DNA of 64,000 bases, taken from the NCBI RefSeq assembly GCF_900604485.1, contig NZ_UWOP01000001.1, positions 667,501-731,500 on the forward strand, given 5' to 3'. This DNA comes from Enterococcus mediterraneensis (GTDB lineage: Bacteria; Bacillota; Bacilli; Lactobacillales; Enterococcaceae). This document shows positions 46,149 to 55,492 of this stretch, piece after piece (the stretch's first letter is position 1; every line of letters starts with the position of its first letter). Made by a program: the position numbers and the translations under genes. The notes below the pieces were generated by a model, which was not told the DNA's origin, made no database searches, and was given only the letters and a program-made list of their open reading frames with translations.

Positions 46149-47018
46149 TTACACCTCATCCGCTAAACGGAGCAGATATTGCCCGTATTGATTTTTTTTC
46201 AATGGCTGTGCTAATTCTACCAGTTTCTCTTTGGTGATATAGCCCATCCGATAGGCGATCTCTTCCAGACAAGCGACTTTCAGATTTTGTCGTTTTTCGA
46301 TGGTTTCGATAAATGTCGAAGCTTCCAGCAACGACTCATGGGTCCCTGTATCCAGCCAAGCAAAGCCCCGTCCCATGATCTCAACGGACAACTTGCCTTT
46401 TTTCAAATAGGCTTGATTGATATCTGTGATCTCTAACTCTCCACGCGCTGACGGCTTGATCTGTTTCGCAAGCTCGATCACGTCATTGTCATAAAAATAC
46501 AATCCAGTTACCGCATAATTTGATTTAGGGACTTCCGGTTTTTCTTCGATAGAAATCGCTTGCATATTTTTATCGAATTCCACGACACCAAAGCGTTCCG
46601 GATCATTCACGTGATAACCGAATACCGTCGCACCAGTCTCTTTTTGTGCCGCCCGCTGCAGCATCTTCGACAATCCGCCGCCGTAATAGATATTGTCTCC
46701 CAAAATCAGACATACATTATCCTCTCCAATAAAATCTTCGCCGATAATAAAAGCCTGCGCCAGACCATCCGGACTCGGCTGTACCGCATACTCGATATGA
46801 ATGCCATACTGACTGCCATCGCCAAATAGCTCTTCAAACCGCGGTGTGTCTTGCGGTGTCGAAATAATCAAAATCTCGTTGATTCCCGCCAACATCAACA
46901 CAGACATTGGATAATAGATCATCGGCTTATCATAGACTGGCATTAATTGTTTTGATGTCGCCTGAGTCAAAGGATATAAACGCGTCCCGGAACCTCCCGC
47001 TAAAATGATACCTTTCAT
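46149..47018 (-). CDS. rfbA: glucose-1-phosphate thymidylyltransferase
   Basis: A 289-residue nucleotidyltransferase making dTDP-glucose. [17 protein letters not shown] is the nucleotide loop, followed by [24 protein letters not shown] with the metal Asp, [20 protein letters not shown] and the [13 protein letters not shown] block. First gene of the rhamnose operon. Its start is next to the disrupted region at 47,019-47,630. Confidence 0.97.
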   Translation of the reverse strand: MKGIILAGGSGTRLYPLTQATSKQLMPVYDKPMIYYPMSVLMLAGINEILIISTPQDTPRFEELFGDGSQYGIHIEYAVQPSPDGLAQAFIIGEDFIGEDNVCLILGDNIYYGGGLSKMLQRAAQKETGATVFGYHVNDPERFGVVEFDKNMQAISIEEKPEVPKSNYAVTGLYFYDNDVIELAKQIKPSARGELEITDINQAYLKKGKLSVEIMGRGFAWLDTGTHESLLEASTFIETIEKRQNLKVACLEEIAYRMGYITKEKLVELAQPLKKNQYGQYLLRLADEV

Positions 47019-47294
47019 AAATACTCCCCCATCCTTGATTTAATTAGAAATCCGTTATCTTTTAAGACATTCAAATACCAATAGAATGAAAAAACACTAC
47101 TTTTATTCGTTTTTTATATTTTTTATTCTATTTAATGATAAAACAAATATGGTAAAAAACAAAAAAGTACGCATTGGGGATTGGGAAATAAAGATGGTGG
47201 GATTGCAGGAAGTTATTTTAAAGGAAATTTTTATTCTAGTAATCAGCTGTTCACTTGCTATATTAAGTCATAAAAATAATTTTTCGTTTCTTTC
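47019..47294. other. AT-rich intergenic region upstream of rfbA
   Basis: Holds the presumed rfbA promoter on the minus strand. A plus-strand open frame (47,086-47,391) exists but has no ribosome binding site and overlaps the decayed permease on the other strand, so it is not called. Confidence 0.5.
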
Positions 47295-47579
47295 TCTCAT
47301 AAATCTTTATCCTGTCGCAATGAATGATAGTAGCAAAGTGACAATTTGGAACATTTATCGGTTTAATATCTGCAAGCCTAAAGTTGTATAGTCTTCAGAC
47401 ACTGTCTGTCTGTAAATTTGCAAATCTATTTTCATTATTTAGAATAAGGAAACATTGATTGGTCCGCCACCGATCCCTAATAAACTTGCAAAAAAGCCCA
47501 AAATCAATCCATACATGATATACCAAAAGACCGTACGAAAACAAAAATTTTTCCATTCATATTTTGTATATAAATGGAG
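47295..47579 (-). pseudogene. decayed TSUP/TauE-SafE permease
   Basis: On the minus strand 47,439-47,579 translates to YEWKNFCFRTVFWYIMYG then LILGFFASLLGIGGGPINVSLF and a stop. The Gly-rich GIGGGP core is the hallmark of TSUP (sulfite/organosulfonate exporter-like) proteins. Further on, 47,300-47,400 reads LGLQILNR, stop, MFQIVTLLLSFIATG, stop, resembling the family's C-terminal helix. Both ends and most helices are missing. It marks a deletion or insertion edge between the rhamnose operon and the glycosidase locus. Confidence 0.55.
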
Positions 47580-47612
47580 CTATAACCAGTATTTTATTCT
47601 GGTTATAGCTCC
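47576..47612 (-). terminator. 14-bp hairpin after the GH2 gene
   Basis: GGAGCTATAACCAG (47,576-47,589) is perfectly complementary to CTGGTTATAGCTCC (47,599-47,612). It lies 26 bases after the GH2 stop codon and cuts into the TSUP remnant. The T-run is weak, so RNA stabilisation is an alternative to termination. Confidence 0.6.
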
Positions 47613-47637
47613 ATATTACTTTTTATTGTTATTTAGC

Positions 47638-49407
47638 TTACTTCAAACGGCGTGCATTAATCTCAGCAATTTGGGAAACCTCGATTTTGGGTTGGCGGTT
47701 TAAATCAAGTAATCCATTGACCTCTTGTTCTACGTCTGTCAGTTGTGTATAACAATATCCCACTACATATGGTAAATCTTGAATAGCCTTGTGCACCTTA
47801 TCAAAGCGAGTCATAAATTCTTCATTTGATACTACTTGATGGCCATACCCCCATTCACTTTCTTTTGCAGTTGAAAATGCAATCCCGCCAAATTCTGAAA
47901 TTATTACCGGTTGATTTTTATATGTGTATCCATTTGCAAAGGCAAAAAAATCATTATTAAATTGAATTTTGTTATTAACAATCGCCTCTTTATTAGCATA
48001 ACGAGTTGCAAGCATCTCTCCATATTCTTCATAATCATGTAATGTTAAAATATCAGAAATAGTATGCACCCAACCGTCATTTGTAATAACTGGTCGTTCT
48101 GGGTCATATGCTTTTGTCAAATAATAAATCATTTCAGTAAAAGCTTGCTGCTCTTTACTATGAGCAATATCTTTAATTCCCCATGATTCATTGAAGGGTA
48201 CCCACGTAATAATACTTGGATGGTTGTAGTATTGCTTAATGATTGCTTGCCATTCAGAAGCAAAATTTTCTACAGCGATATCATTGAAAACATAGGTTGA
48301 AGGCATCTCGCTCCACACCAACATCCCCATTTTATCGCATAAGTACAAGAATCGTTCATCTTCTATCTTCTGGTGTTTTCGTAATCCGTTATAGCCTAAT
48401 TCCTTTATGCGAGATAAATCTAACTCCATTGCTTCAACAGAAGGCGGTGTAATAGATGATTCTGGCCAATAGCCTTGATCCAAAATTAATCGTTGGTATA
48501 ATGTCGTATTGTTTAACAAGATTTGACCATTTTTTATATGAATTTTTCGCATTCCAAAATAACTAGATACTTCATCTAAAAGTTGCTTATCTGAATTATA
48601 TAATCGAAAAGTTACATTATATAAATTAGGATCATTCGGACACCAAACCTTAGTACCCCAATTAGGATCTTCTTTAGAACGAGTATCCAAAGTAAATCTC
48701 TGCATTTTCTTATGCAAATTACCTTGAACTTTACTAATCAGTTCTTCTTCAAAAGTAATAATTGCTTCAAAAATCAAATCTTCACTAAACTCGATTGGTG
48801 CATTCACATTTGGCTGAAATATCACTTGATCTTCATCCAAATGAGGGGTGATTTTCACCATTTCTAATGAAATTGGAGATATCTTTTCTTCAAGCCAAAC
48901 CGATTTCCAAATTCCTGTATTTTGAATATACCAACAACCAAAATTGTCTTTTTTCCATCTCTGTTTTCCTCGAGGCTGTTCACAATCAAGCGAGTCTTCT
49001 ACTCTTAAAACAATCCTATTCTCTCCATTAACCACTAAGGACGAAATGTCGAAAGAAAACCGCTCATACGCACCTTGATGAGTTCCGACCAGTGTACCGT
49101 TTACCCATACAGAAGAATTATAATCAACGCCTTCAAAATACAAAGTCAATAGTTTTTTATCTTTGTCAGACTCAAAACATTTTTGGTACCATATCACAGA
49201 ATGCGGTTCTTCTCTGTGTATTCCACTGGCCTTGGTTTCATAAGTAAATGGCACATTAATAGTTGTTTCTGTTTTAAATCCTTTAGACCAATCTTTAATT
49301 AATCCATTATTATCATCATCAAATCTAAAATCCCACGTCCCATTAAGCGAACACCAATTTTTGCGAATAAATTGTGGTCGGGGGTGTGATTTTCTTTCTA
49401 TTTCCAT
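47638..49407 (-). CDS. glycoside hydrolase family 2 protein (first copy)
   Basis: A 589-residue GH2 enzyme of the short beta-galactosidase/beta-glucuronidase type: N-terminal sugar-binding jelly roll (about 1-175), immunoglobulin-like domain (about 180-290) and TIM barrel (about 295-589). The acid/base is E407 in WVPFNESWG and the nucleophile E505 in VIISEFGG. No signal peptide, so its substrate is an imported oligosaccharide. Glycosidic specificity is not predictable from these motifs. Start ATG 49,407 after AAGGAGAAA. It is a paralogue of the next gene. Confidence 0.92.
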   Translation of the reverse strand: MEIERKSHPRPQFIRKNWCSLNGTWDFRFDDDNNGLIKDWSKGFKTETTINVPFTYETKASGIHREEPHSVIWYQKCFESDKDKKLLTLYFEGVDYNSSVWVNGTLVGTHQGAYERFSFDISSLVVNGENRIVLRVEDSLDCEQPRGKQRWKKDNFGCWYIQNTGIWKSVWLEEKISPISLEMVKITPHLDEDQVIFQPNVNAPIEFSEDLIFEAIITFEEELISKVQGNLHKKMQRFTLDTRSKEDPNWGTKVWCPNDPNLYNVTFRLYNSDKQLLDEVSSYFGMRKIHIKNGQILLNNTTLYQRLILDQGYWPESSITPPSVEAMELDLSRIKELGYNGLRKHQKIEDERFLYLCDKMGMLVWSEMPSTYVFNDIAVENFASEWQAIIKQYYNHPSIITWVPFNESWGIKDIAHSKEQQAFTEMIYYLTKAYDPERPVITNDGWVHTISDILTLHDYEEYGEMLATRYANKEAIVNNKIQFNNDFFAFANGYTYKNQPVIISEFGGIAFSTAKESEWGYGHQVVSNEEFMTRFDKVHKAIQDLPYVVGYCYTQLTDVEQEVNGLLDLNRQPKIEVSQIAEINARRLK

Positions 49408-49666
49408 ATGTTTATTTTCTCCTTAAATTTGTTAATTATGTCTAGCTGTTGCGTTCTAAAGTGATATATCAATAAAAATTTTCCATTATTATTAAAGATA
49501 AGATTATGCGATCACAGTTTTATTATTATCGTTAAATTTCATGTCTACCTTCAAAATATACTGATTAGTGTAGAATTCTGGATATAGTAAAATCTCTGTA
49601 AGACCACTAAAATGGCTTAATCATAAAAACAGCTGAGTAATTCTATCACTTTGGTATAGCTGATAT

Positions 49667-51472
49667 TTACCATTGTCCTCTTAAATTAATACGTTCTGGG
49701 AAATACTGGTCATTGATTTCTTTGATTTTTTCTAAATCGACTTTTGGCTGACGATCATATGTTAGAATCCCATTGATTTCTTGTTCCACATCAGTAAGCT
49801 GGGTATAGCAGTAGCCCCAGAGAGCTTCTGAATCATAAATGGCATCCATTATACGTTTATAGTCTTCTAAATATTGATCATCATTTTCAACAGTTGTGTA
49901 TCCCCATCCAACTTGACCATTCACTTTGTATCCAATACCACCAAATTCTGTCAAAAGAATTGGTTGTCCTTTATATTCAAATCCTTCTGCAAAAATTGCC
50001 CATTTTCCAGGTGGCATATGAACTAAGCCTTCTACATTTTTTAACGTCTTTCTGAAATGATTATATTTATTAATCTCATTTTTTTGTCCATGTGAATAGT
50101 TATGAATAGCACAGATATCAGTTTCAGTCATTTCCCAGCCATCATTAGATATAACTAGCCGAGTTCGATCCAAGGCGTGTAACATATAGTAAATTCCTTG
50201 TGAAAAGCTTTGTTGTTGTTTATTACTATGAATTTCAGGTACTCCCCAACTTTCATTTAACGGTACCCAAGTAATGATGGATGGATGGTTATAATCCCTC
50301 TCTATTATTTCAAACCATTCGTTTGTTAGATTCGTCACTGCATCGGGAGAATAAGATATCGTTGATGCGCATTCTCCCCATACGATATAACCCATCTGAT
50401 CTGCCCAATATAAGAATCGTGGATCTTCTATCTTTTGATGCTTACGGCAACCATTAAATCCCATATCCTTGGCTAATTGAATATCTTTTTTAAAGTCTTC
50501 ATCTGTTGGCGCTGTCAATAGCCCATCTGGCCAATATCCTTGATCTAATACCAGCTTTTGATAAAATGGTTGATTGTTTAAAAAAACCATCCCGTTCTCC
50601 GTATGGACTTTCCGCATTCCAAAATAAGAAGATACATGGTCTAGAACACCTTTTTGTTGATCTTCCAGTTCTAACTCTACATCAAATAAGTTAGGGGTAC
50701 GAGGAGACCAAGTCCAGCCAACATCATGAAAGTTGCTGCGGAAAATTGTTTTATCATATATATCCACTGTTCGAATGATTTCTTGAGTGGCAACTTTAAT
50801 AACATCCTCAACTAGTAACTCGCCCTTGAATGAAATAGAATACCTAATATATTGATTTGCCGCTAACTTATTGATTTTTATAGAAATATCTACTGTTCCG
50901 TTATCAATATTAGGTGTGAACTTTACGTTTTTTATAAAGAACTCTTCAACCGGCTCTAGCCATACTGTCTGCCAGATACCGGTAGTATTGGTGTACCATA
51001 TACTTGAAGATTCTGGTTTCCAGAATTGTTTCCCACGAGGAATCTCTTCACTATCATGAAAGTCTTGTACTCGTACAGTCAAGATATTATCGTTTTCTTT
51101 TACTAATTGACTAATATCAAGTGAAAACGGAGTGTGTCCACCAGTATGTGTTCCTGCTAAAAGACCATTCACATATACTTCTGCTTGATAATCTACTGCC
51201 CCAAAATGGAGTAAGCACCGCTTGTTTGGATTTTCCGTCCAATTGAATTGCTTTTGATACCAAACAATATCATGAATTTCTTGACTGTTAATTCCACTTA
51301 ATTTAGTTTGATAAACAAAAGGAACTTGAATTTTTTTATCAAAGACTTCTGGTTTAACAAACCATTGATCTCTTTTTCCCATGTCCTTATCATCAAATGC
51401 AAATGCCCACTCGCCATTTAAATTTTGCCAATCTTTCCTGACAAATTGCGGACGAGGATATTCACTTCTCAT
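49667..51472 (-). CDS. glycoside hydrolase family 2 protein (second copy)
   Basis: A 601-residue cytosolic GH2 enzyme sharing long blocks with its neighbour (YPRPQFVRKDW, SSYFGMRK, RKHQKIED, HPSIITWVPLNESWG). Acid/base E407 and nucleophile E509 (LLTEFGGIGY) are present. An insert around residues 462-495 is absent from the first copy, suggesting a different substrate pocket. ATG 51,472 follows AGAGAGGTAG. The two enzymes together could trim two linkages of one glycan delivered by the ABC importer. A 259-base gap without a clear terminator separates the two. Confidence 0.92.
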   Translation of the reverse strand: MRSEYPRPQFVRKDWQNLNGEWAFAFDDKDMGKRDQWFVKPEVFDKKIQVPFVYQTKLSGINSQEIHDIVWYQKQFNWTENPNKRCLLHFGAVDYQAEVYVNGLLAGTHTGGHTPFSLDISQLVKENDNILTVRVQDFHDSEEIPRGKQFWKPESSSIWYTNTTGIWQTVWLEPVEEFFIKNVKFTPNIDNGTVDISIKINKLAANQYIRYSISFKGELLVEDVIKVATQEIIRTVDIYDKTIFRSNFHDVGWTWSPRTPNLFDVELELEDQQKGVLDHVSSYFGMRKVHTENGMVFLNNQPFYQKLVLDQGYWPDGLLTAPTDEDFKKDIQLAKDMGFNGCRKHQKIEDPRFLYWADQMGYIVWGECASTISYSPDAVTNLTNEWFEIIERDYNHPSIITWVPLNESWGVPEIHSNKQQQSFSQGIYYMLHALDRTRLVISNDGWEMTETDICAIHNYSHGQKNEINKYNHFRKTLKNVEGLVHMPPGKWAIFAEGFEYKGQPILLTEFGGIGYKVNGQVGWGYTTVENDDQYLEDYKRIMDAIYDSEALWGYCYTQLTDVEQEINGILTYDRQPKVDLEKIKEINDQYFPERINLRGQW

Positions 51473-51538
51473 TTTTTCTACCTCTCTTTTTAACAAATTT
51501 TATTTGATTGCTATGCAATATCATCTCTTTTTCACGAT

Positions 51539-51958
51539 TCAATTAACCTTTGTATTAGCAATAACCATTCGCTTCATTGCTTTATTTTTAGCAAAGTAAA
51601 CTACACCTGTTGCAATACTTAGAACCATTGCAGGTATATCTAAGATAAAATAGGAAAATATCCCTTGTGCCAATAGAAAAAAACCTATTTTTTTAGCAAT
51701 TTGCTCATCTTTCAAATAACGTTTTGCTATCACAAGGTTCATAATACCTAAGCCAATCAACAATGAACCAAATGTACAGGTTAAGGTAAACATGCTACTG
51801 TTTAATGTTTGACTTGCCTGACTAGACATTTCACTAGCTATTTTTCCACTCAAAGGAGCTAATTTATATAATCCAAAATATAAAATTGTTATCAAGCCAT
51901 CGATAATTTGCCAGATACCAATTGTACAAACCATTCGTCGTTCAACTTTTCTATCCAA
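51539..51958 (-). CDS. small four-helix membrane protein
   Basis: 139 residues with four predicted helices (about 10-30, 52-80, 90-108, 110-128). It starts seven bases before the end of the upstream permease operon's spacing (stop of permease at 51,965), so it belongs to the sugar import operon. I do not recognise a named family with certainty; small proteins of this size are often found beside YesV/YteU-like glycan loci, which is suggestive only. Confidence 0.7.
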   Translation of the reverse strand: MDRKVERRMVCTIGIWQIIDGLITILYFGLYKLAPLSGKIASEMSSQASQTLNSSMFTLTCTFGSLLIGLGIMNLVIAKRYLKDEQIAKKIGFFLLAQGIFSYFILDIPAMVLSIATGVVYFAKNKAMKRMVIANTKVN

Positions 51959-51964
51959 CTAGAA

Positions 51965-52810
51965 TCATCCTTTCACACCTGCAGACAATGACATAGACTG
52001 TAGAAAATATTTTTGTGCAAACAAGTACAAAATGAACGTTGGTACGATAGCTATCAATGCACCTGCCATCAGCAAAGTTGGTTTGGATACATACATTCCT
52101 TGTAATAGCTGCAAGCCAGATGTAATCGGCATTTTTTCGATATCATTAAAAACGATTGAAGGCCATAAAAAGTCATTCCATGATCCAGTAAAGGCAAATA
52201 ATGAAACTACTAATAGTACTGGTTTGATTAGTGGTAAGATTATTTTGAAGAAAATTGTACCCTCACCTGCACCATCAATTTGAGCAGCTTCATCAAAATC
52301 TTTTGGAATATTATCCATAAACTGTTTCACCAAGAAAATATTAAACACACCTGCCGCACCCGGGACAATCATAGCTAATGGTGTATTTACCCAACCAAGA
52401 ATATCAATTATTTTATATAGAGGAATCAGATTCACAACACTTGGGAACATCATTGTGGCTAACAAGAATGAAAACAACGCATGTTTCCCCTTAAATTTCA
52501 AGCGACTATACGCAAAAGCTGACAGGGAAACGACAATCAATACCAACAGAGTATGCGAAACAGAGATTAATAGAGAATTCATAAACCAGCGAATTATTGG
52601 AGTACTTGTATTATTTATCAATAACTCTTGATAATTGGTCAAAACCCATTCAATCGGCATGACTTTAAATCCAGAAGTCATAAGTTCCATTTCTGATTTA
52701 AAAGATGTTAATACCCCATATCCCAGAGGAATAATCCAGATACATGCCATCGCAAATAAGAATATAAAAGCGACTAACTGTGAAATGGAAAATCTTTTCT
52801 TTTTACTCAT
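51965..52810 (-). CDS. carbohydrate ABC transporter permease (MalG type)
   Basis: A 281-residue inner-membrane permease with six helices. The conserved cytoplasmic EAA loop is FDEAAQIDGAGEGTIFFKIILPLIKPV, the docking site for the ATPase. Matches the second permease of CUT1 sugar importers. No ATPase gene is nearby; such systems usually use a shared MsmX-like ATPase. ATG 52,810 after AGGGGGAAT. Follows the other permease by 12 bases. Confidence 0.93.
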   Translation of the reverse strand: MSKKKRFSISQLVAFIFLFAMACIWIIPLGYGVLTSFKSEMELMTSGFKVMPIEWVLTNYQELLINNTSTPIIRWFMNSLLISVSHTLLVLIVVSLSAFAYSRLKFKGKHALFSFLLATMMFPSVVNLIPLYKIIDILGWVNTPLAMIVPGAAGVFNIFLVKQFMDNIPKDFDEAAQIDGAGEGTIFFKIILPLIKPVLLVVSLFAFTGSWNDFLWPSIVFNDIEKMPITSGLQLLQGMYVSKPTLLMAGALIAIVPTFILYLFAQKYFLQSMSLSAGVKG

Positions 52811-52822
52811 CATATATTCCCC

Positions 52823-53743
52823 CTAGTCTTCCTTACGTAACAATTTAAACTGGATAGCTGATACGATCATAATACAAATCCCCAATATAACCGCCATAGC
52901 TGAAGCAATACCAGCGATTGATTGTCCTGAGCCAAAAGCATTTTGCTGAATGTACATTAATAATACTCGTGTGGAATTGGCTGGCCCTCCACCTGTTAGC
53001 ATCAATGGTTGACCATAAATATTGAATTGAGCAATAGTTGTCATCACTAACGTATATAAAATTTGACCTTTGATTGCAGGCAGTGTGATTTTCAGAAATT
53101 TTTGAATTGAACTGGCTCCATCAATATCTGCAGCTTCATAATAATCTTTGGGAATACCGTTCAGTGCAGCCTGATAAATAACCATATTGCCTCCAATTGT
53201 CCACCATACAGTCACAATAACAAGAGTCACCCATGCATATGGTTGTGTACTAGTCCAAGGTATATCAGACTCCAACATAGTATTTATTGGTCCATAATTA
53301 ACATTGAAAATCAATGTCCATATGATTACTACTGCTGAAATAGCAAAAAGAGAGGGCATATAGAATATTGATTGAAAAATTTTTCCTAGTTTGGGTTTTG
53401 TATTTAGAGCTGCTGCTAATACTAATGGTACTGCTATACAAAAAGGAACTGAAAAAAGTACGAATTTAAAAGTGTTTAATAAACCTATACGCAACTGTCC
53501 ATAAAAAGTGGAATCCTTTTGGAAAAATAATTCCTTATAATTGTCTAATCCTATAAAAGTCGGAAGCCCAAATAAATCCCAATCAGTAAAAGATACATAG
53601 ATTCCAAAAATAACAGGAATTAGAAAGAAAATGGTAAAAATAATCAGATGGGGCGCTATAAATAACCATGGTATTATTTTTTTTGTTTGATGATGCTTTC
53701 CTTTATTTGAAGTAGCTATTGTTTCAGTATTCGTTGCCAACAT
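52823..53743 (-). CDS. carbohydrate ABC transporter permease (MalF type)
   Basis: A 306-residue permease with six helices (first about residues 24-48). EAA loop: YYEAADIDGASSIQKFLKITLPAIKGQ. First permease of the CUT1 importer whose binding protein is encoded just upstream. Start ATG 53,743 after AAGGAAAAT. A 228-base gap to the binding-protein gene may hold a partial terminator that lowers permease expression. Confidence 0.93.
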   Translation of the reverse strand: MLATNTETIATSNKGKHHQTKKIIPWLFIAPHLIIFTIFFLIPVIFGIYVSFTDWDLFGLPTFIGLDNYKELFFQKDSTFYGQLRIGLLNTFKFVLFSVPFCIAVPLVLAAALNTKPKLGKIFQSIFYMPSLFAISAVVIIWTLIFNVNYGPINTMLESDIPWTSTQPYAWVTLVIVTVWWTIGGNMVIYQAALNGIPKDYYEAADIDGASSIQKFLKITLPAIKGQILYTLVMTTIAQFNIYGQPLMLTGGGPANSTRVLLMYIQQNAFGSGQSIAGIASAMAVILGICIMIVSAIQFKLLRKED

Positions 53744-53971
53744 AGCATATTTTCCTTTCTTAAATAATTGAATAAGAGAAAGTTTTCCTAGCTAATATTC
53801 TCTCAATAAGAGTATGTAAAGAAACCCTTTCTACTCCCTTACTTTTTGTCTAAAGCAAAAACCGAACTATATAATTACATCATTTTTTAATACTTTGCGT
53901 TCGAGGTAATAAACAGTTTTGTAGTTTAAATATAGTCCGGATTTTGCCCTCTATATCACAATTGCTTGATA

Positions 53972-55249
53972 TTATTTATTAGAACTGTCTTTGGCAATTT
54001 TATCTGCTACTTCTTTTTGCATACCTGATGCAAAATCATCAACTGACATTTTTCCAAATACAACATCTAATGCATGAGCATCTAAGTACTCAGCTACATA
54101 ACCGTTATACTTGTAATCAAAAATTTTCAGTGTCGCTTGTTCCTCTGGTGTATTAACAAATAGGGATTGTTCCATATCTGTATATTCACTATTGTCTAAC
54201 AGATCTAATGTCGCTGGGTTTTGTCCTGCTTTCGCCCATTCTAAAGAATTGGTACGTACCCAATCCAAAAATTCCATAACTCCTTTTGTTTTCTCTTCAG
54301 AACGATCTTTATTTTTGAACATAACAAATTGATGAGACGATGCCCAGTTTACTGCATTTGAAAGATCATTACTTAATTGAGGCGAGTTTGTCAATCCCCA
54401 TTCAAATTTTGCTTCTTTTACTTGATTACGCATCCAAATCCCTTCAGGATAAAGAACCATCTTACCTGCTAAGAATAGTTGCGCTGGATCTTCACCATCA
54501 CGAGTAGTAATCTTTTCCTTGTACATATCAGCATATCGTTGAATCGCTTTTTTTGTAGCATCCGTATCCAGAGTAGGTGCTGTACCATCCTTACTTAACT
54601 CCCCGCCTTCTTGAGCAAATAAGGATAAGAAATTAGGTTTTGCCCATGTAATCCCTAATCCTCGAATACCATCATTATCTGCTTTCTTACCAATTTCTTC
54701 TATTTCATCGAAAGTAATAATATTATCATCTAAAGCAGATGGTAAATACTTATCCAATAATTCCTTATTATAATAGATACCCCAACTATGAATATCTAAT
54801 GGGACGCTATACCGAGCACCATCAATTTCTCCTAGATTCCATGCCTCTGGGACATAATTCTCATCTTTTATATCGGAAAAATCTTTTAATGCATCATTAA
54901 AAGTTACTAGCATGTCATTATCTTTGTATTGTTTAATACGTTCCGCGTGAACAATATTTAGATCAGGAATATTTTTACCTGAGTTAACAACAGTAGGAAT
55001 TTTTGTATACATATCAGATTCTTTAAGTGAGACATTTTTTATTTTGTATTCCGGATCTGTTTTATTATATTCATCGACCATCTTTTTTAAATTTTCGCCA
55101 TCAGCACCCACGAAAGGATTCCAAAAAGTAATTTCGCTCTTACTATTCCCAGCATTTGTTGAAGATGAATCTCCTCCACCACATCCTGTCAATAATGTAA
55201 ATCCTGCACCAGCCATCAGTACCATTCCTGCTATTTTTTTTGTATTCAT
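53972..55249 (-). CDS. carbohydrate ABC transporter substrate-binding lipoprotein
   Basis: A 425-residue lipoprotein. Signal peptide with lipobox LTGC (Cys 23), then a family 1 extracellular solute-binding fold: ITFWNPFVGADGENLKKMVDEYN, SVPLDIHSWGIYYNKELL and a C-terminal FDYKYNGYVAEYLD. It binds an oligosaccharide outside the membrane. First gene of the operon importer-membrane protein-GH2-GH2. A long leader (about 95 bases) with a 15-bp hairpin precedes it. Confidence 0.93.
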   Translation of the reverse strand: MNTKKIAGMVLMAGAGFTLLTGCGGGDSSSTNAGNSKSEITFWNPFVGADGENLKKMVDEYNKTDPEYKIKNVSLKESDMYTKIPTVVNSGKNIPDLNIVHAERIKQYKDNDMLVTFNDALKDFSDIKDENYVPEAWNLGEIDGARYSVPLDIHSWGIYYNKELLDKYLPSALDDNIITFDEIEEIGKKADNDGIRGLGITWAKPNFLSLFAQEGGELSKDGTAPTLDTDATKKAIQRYADMYKEKITTRDGEDPAQLFLAGKMVLYPEGIWMRNQVKEAKFEWGLTNSPQLSNDLSNAVNWASSHQFVMFKNKDRSEEKTKGVMEFLDWVRTNSLEWAKAGQNPATLDLLDNSEYTDMEQSLFVNTPEEQATLKIFDYKYNGYVAEYLDAHALDVVFGKMSVDDFASGMQKEVADKIAKDSSNK

Positions 55250-55264
55250 TTTTTCCCCTCCGTT

Positions 55265-55281
55265 TTACTTTTAGGTTAAAC
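55265..55281. promoter_or_regulatory. operator-like repeat, copy 1
   Basis: TTACTTTTAGGTTAAAC matches copy 3 (55,462) at 14 of 17 bases in the same orientation. It lies 16 bases before the binding-protein start codon. Confidence 0.5.
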
Positions 55282-55288
55282 ATACTTT

Positions 55289-55327
55289 TATAAATACTTT
55301 TTTTAAATTAACAAAAAAGTATTTATA
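55289..55327 (-). promoter_or_regulatory. 15-bp inverted repeat in the binding-protein leader
   Basis: TATAAATACTTTTTT (55,289-55,303) is perfectly complementary to the arm at 55,313-55,327 with a nine-base loop. It is transcribed, between promoter and gene, so it may be an operator or an RNA hairpin. Confidence 0.7.
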
Positions 55328-55351
55328 GGTATTAAACCATTGTACAAACTT

Positions 55352-55380
55352 AAATTATCATCCAATGAAAGCGATGTCAA
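55352..55380 (-). promoter_or_regulatory. promoter of the sugar import operon
   Basis: On the minus strand TTGACA (55,375-55,380), 17-base spacer, TAATTT (55,352-55,357). Confidence 0.7.
55365..55380. promoter_or_regulatory. cre site (CcpA binding)
   Basis: ATGAAAGCGATGTCAA fits the cre consensus WTGNNARCGNWWWCAW at 15 of 16 positions and overlaps the -35 box of the import operon. Catabolite repression by CcpA is expected. Confidence 0.75.
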
Positions 55381-55408
55381 TACTGTCATTTAGCTATTTT
55401 GTAAAAAC

Positions 55409-55424
55409 AACTTTACAGTTAAAT
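55409..55424. promoter_or_regulatory. operator-like repeat, copy 2
   Basis: AACTTTACAGTTAAAT shares ACTTT and AGTTAAA with the other two copies and has AACT/AGTT symmetry. It overlaps the -35 of the regulator promoter, which suggests autoregulation. Confidence 0.5.
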
Positions 55425-55441
55425 AGATATTGCATTATAAT
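55412..55441 (+). promoter_or_regulatory. promoter of the divergent regulator gene
   Basis: TTTACA (55,412-55,417), 18-base spacer, TATAAT (55,436-55,441), about 50 bases before the start codon. Confidence 0.75.
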
Positions 55442-55461
55442 AAAAGTGTTACTACGATATT

Positions 55462-55478
55462 TTACTTTTCAGTTAAAG
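55462..55478. promoter_or_regulatory. operator-like repeat, copy 3
   Basis: TTACTTTTCAGTTAAAG, just downstream of the regulator's -10 and reaching into its ribosome binding site (AAAGGAG). Confidence 0.5.
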
Positions 55479-55491
55479 GAGTCTGTATATA

Positions 55492-55492
55492 A
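55492..55492 (+). other. regulator start codon
   Basis: The ATG at 55,492 follows AAAGGAGTC by about ten bases; no other in-frame start fits the winged-helix N-terminus. Confidence 0.7.

Noticed and set aside
47086-47391. 101-codon plus-strand frame
   Set aside because: No ribosome binding site, and the opposite strand carries a decayed TSUP C-terminus.
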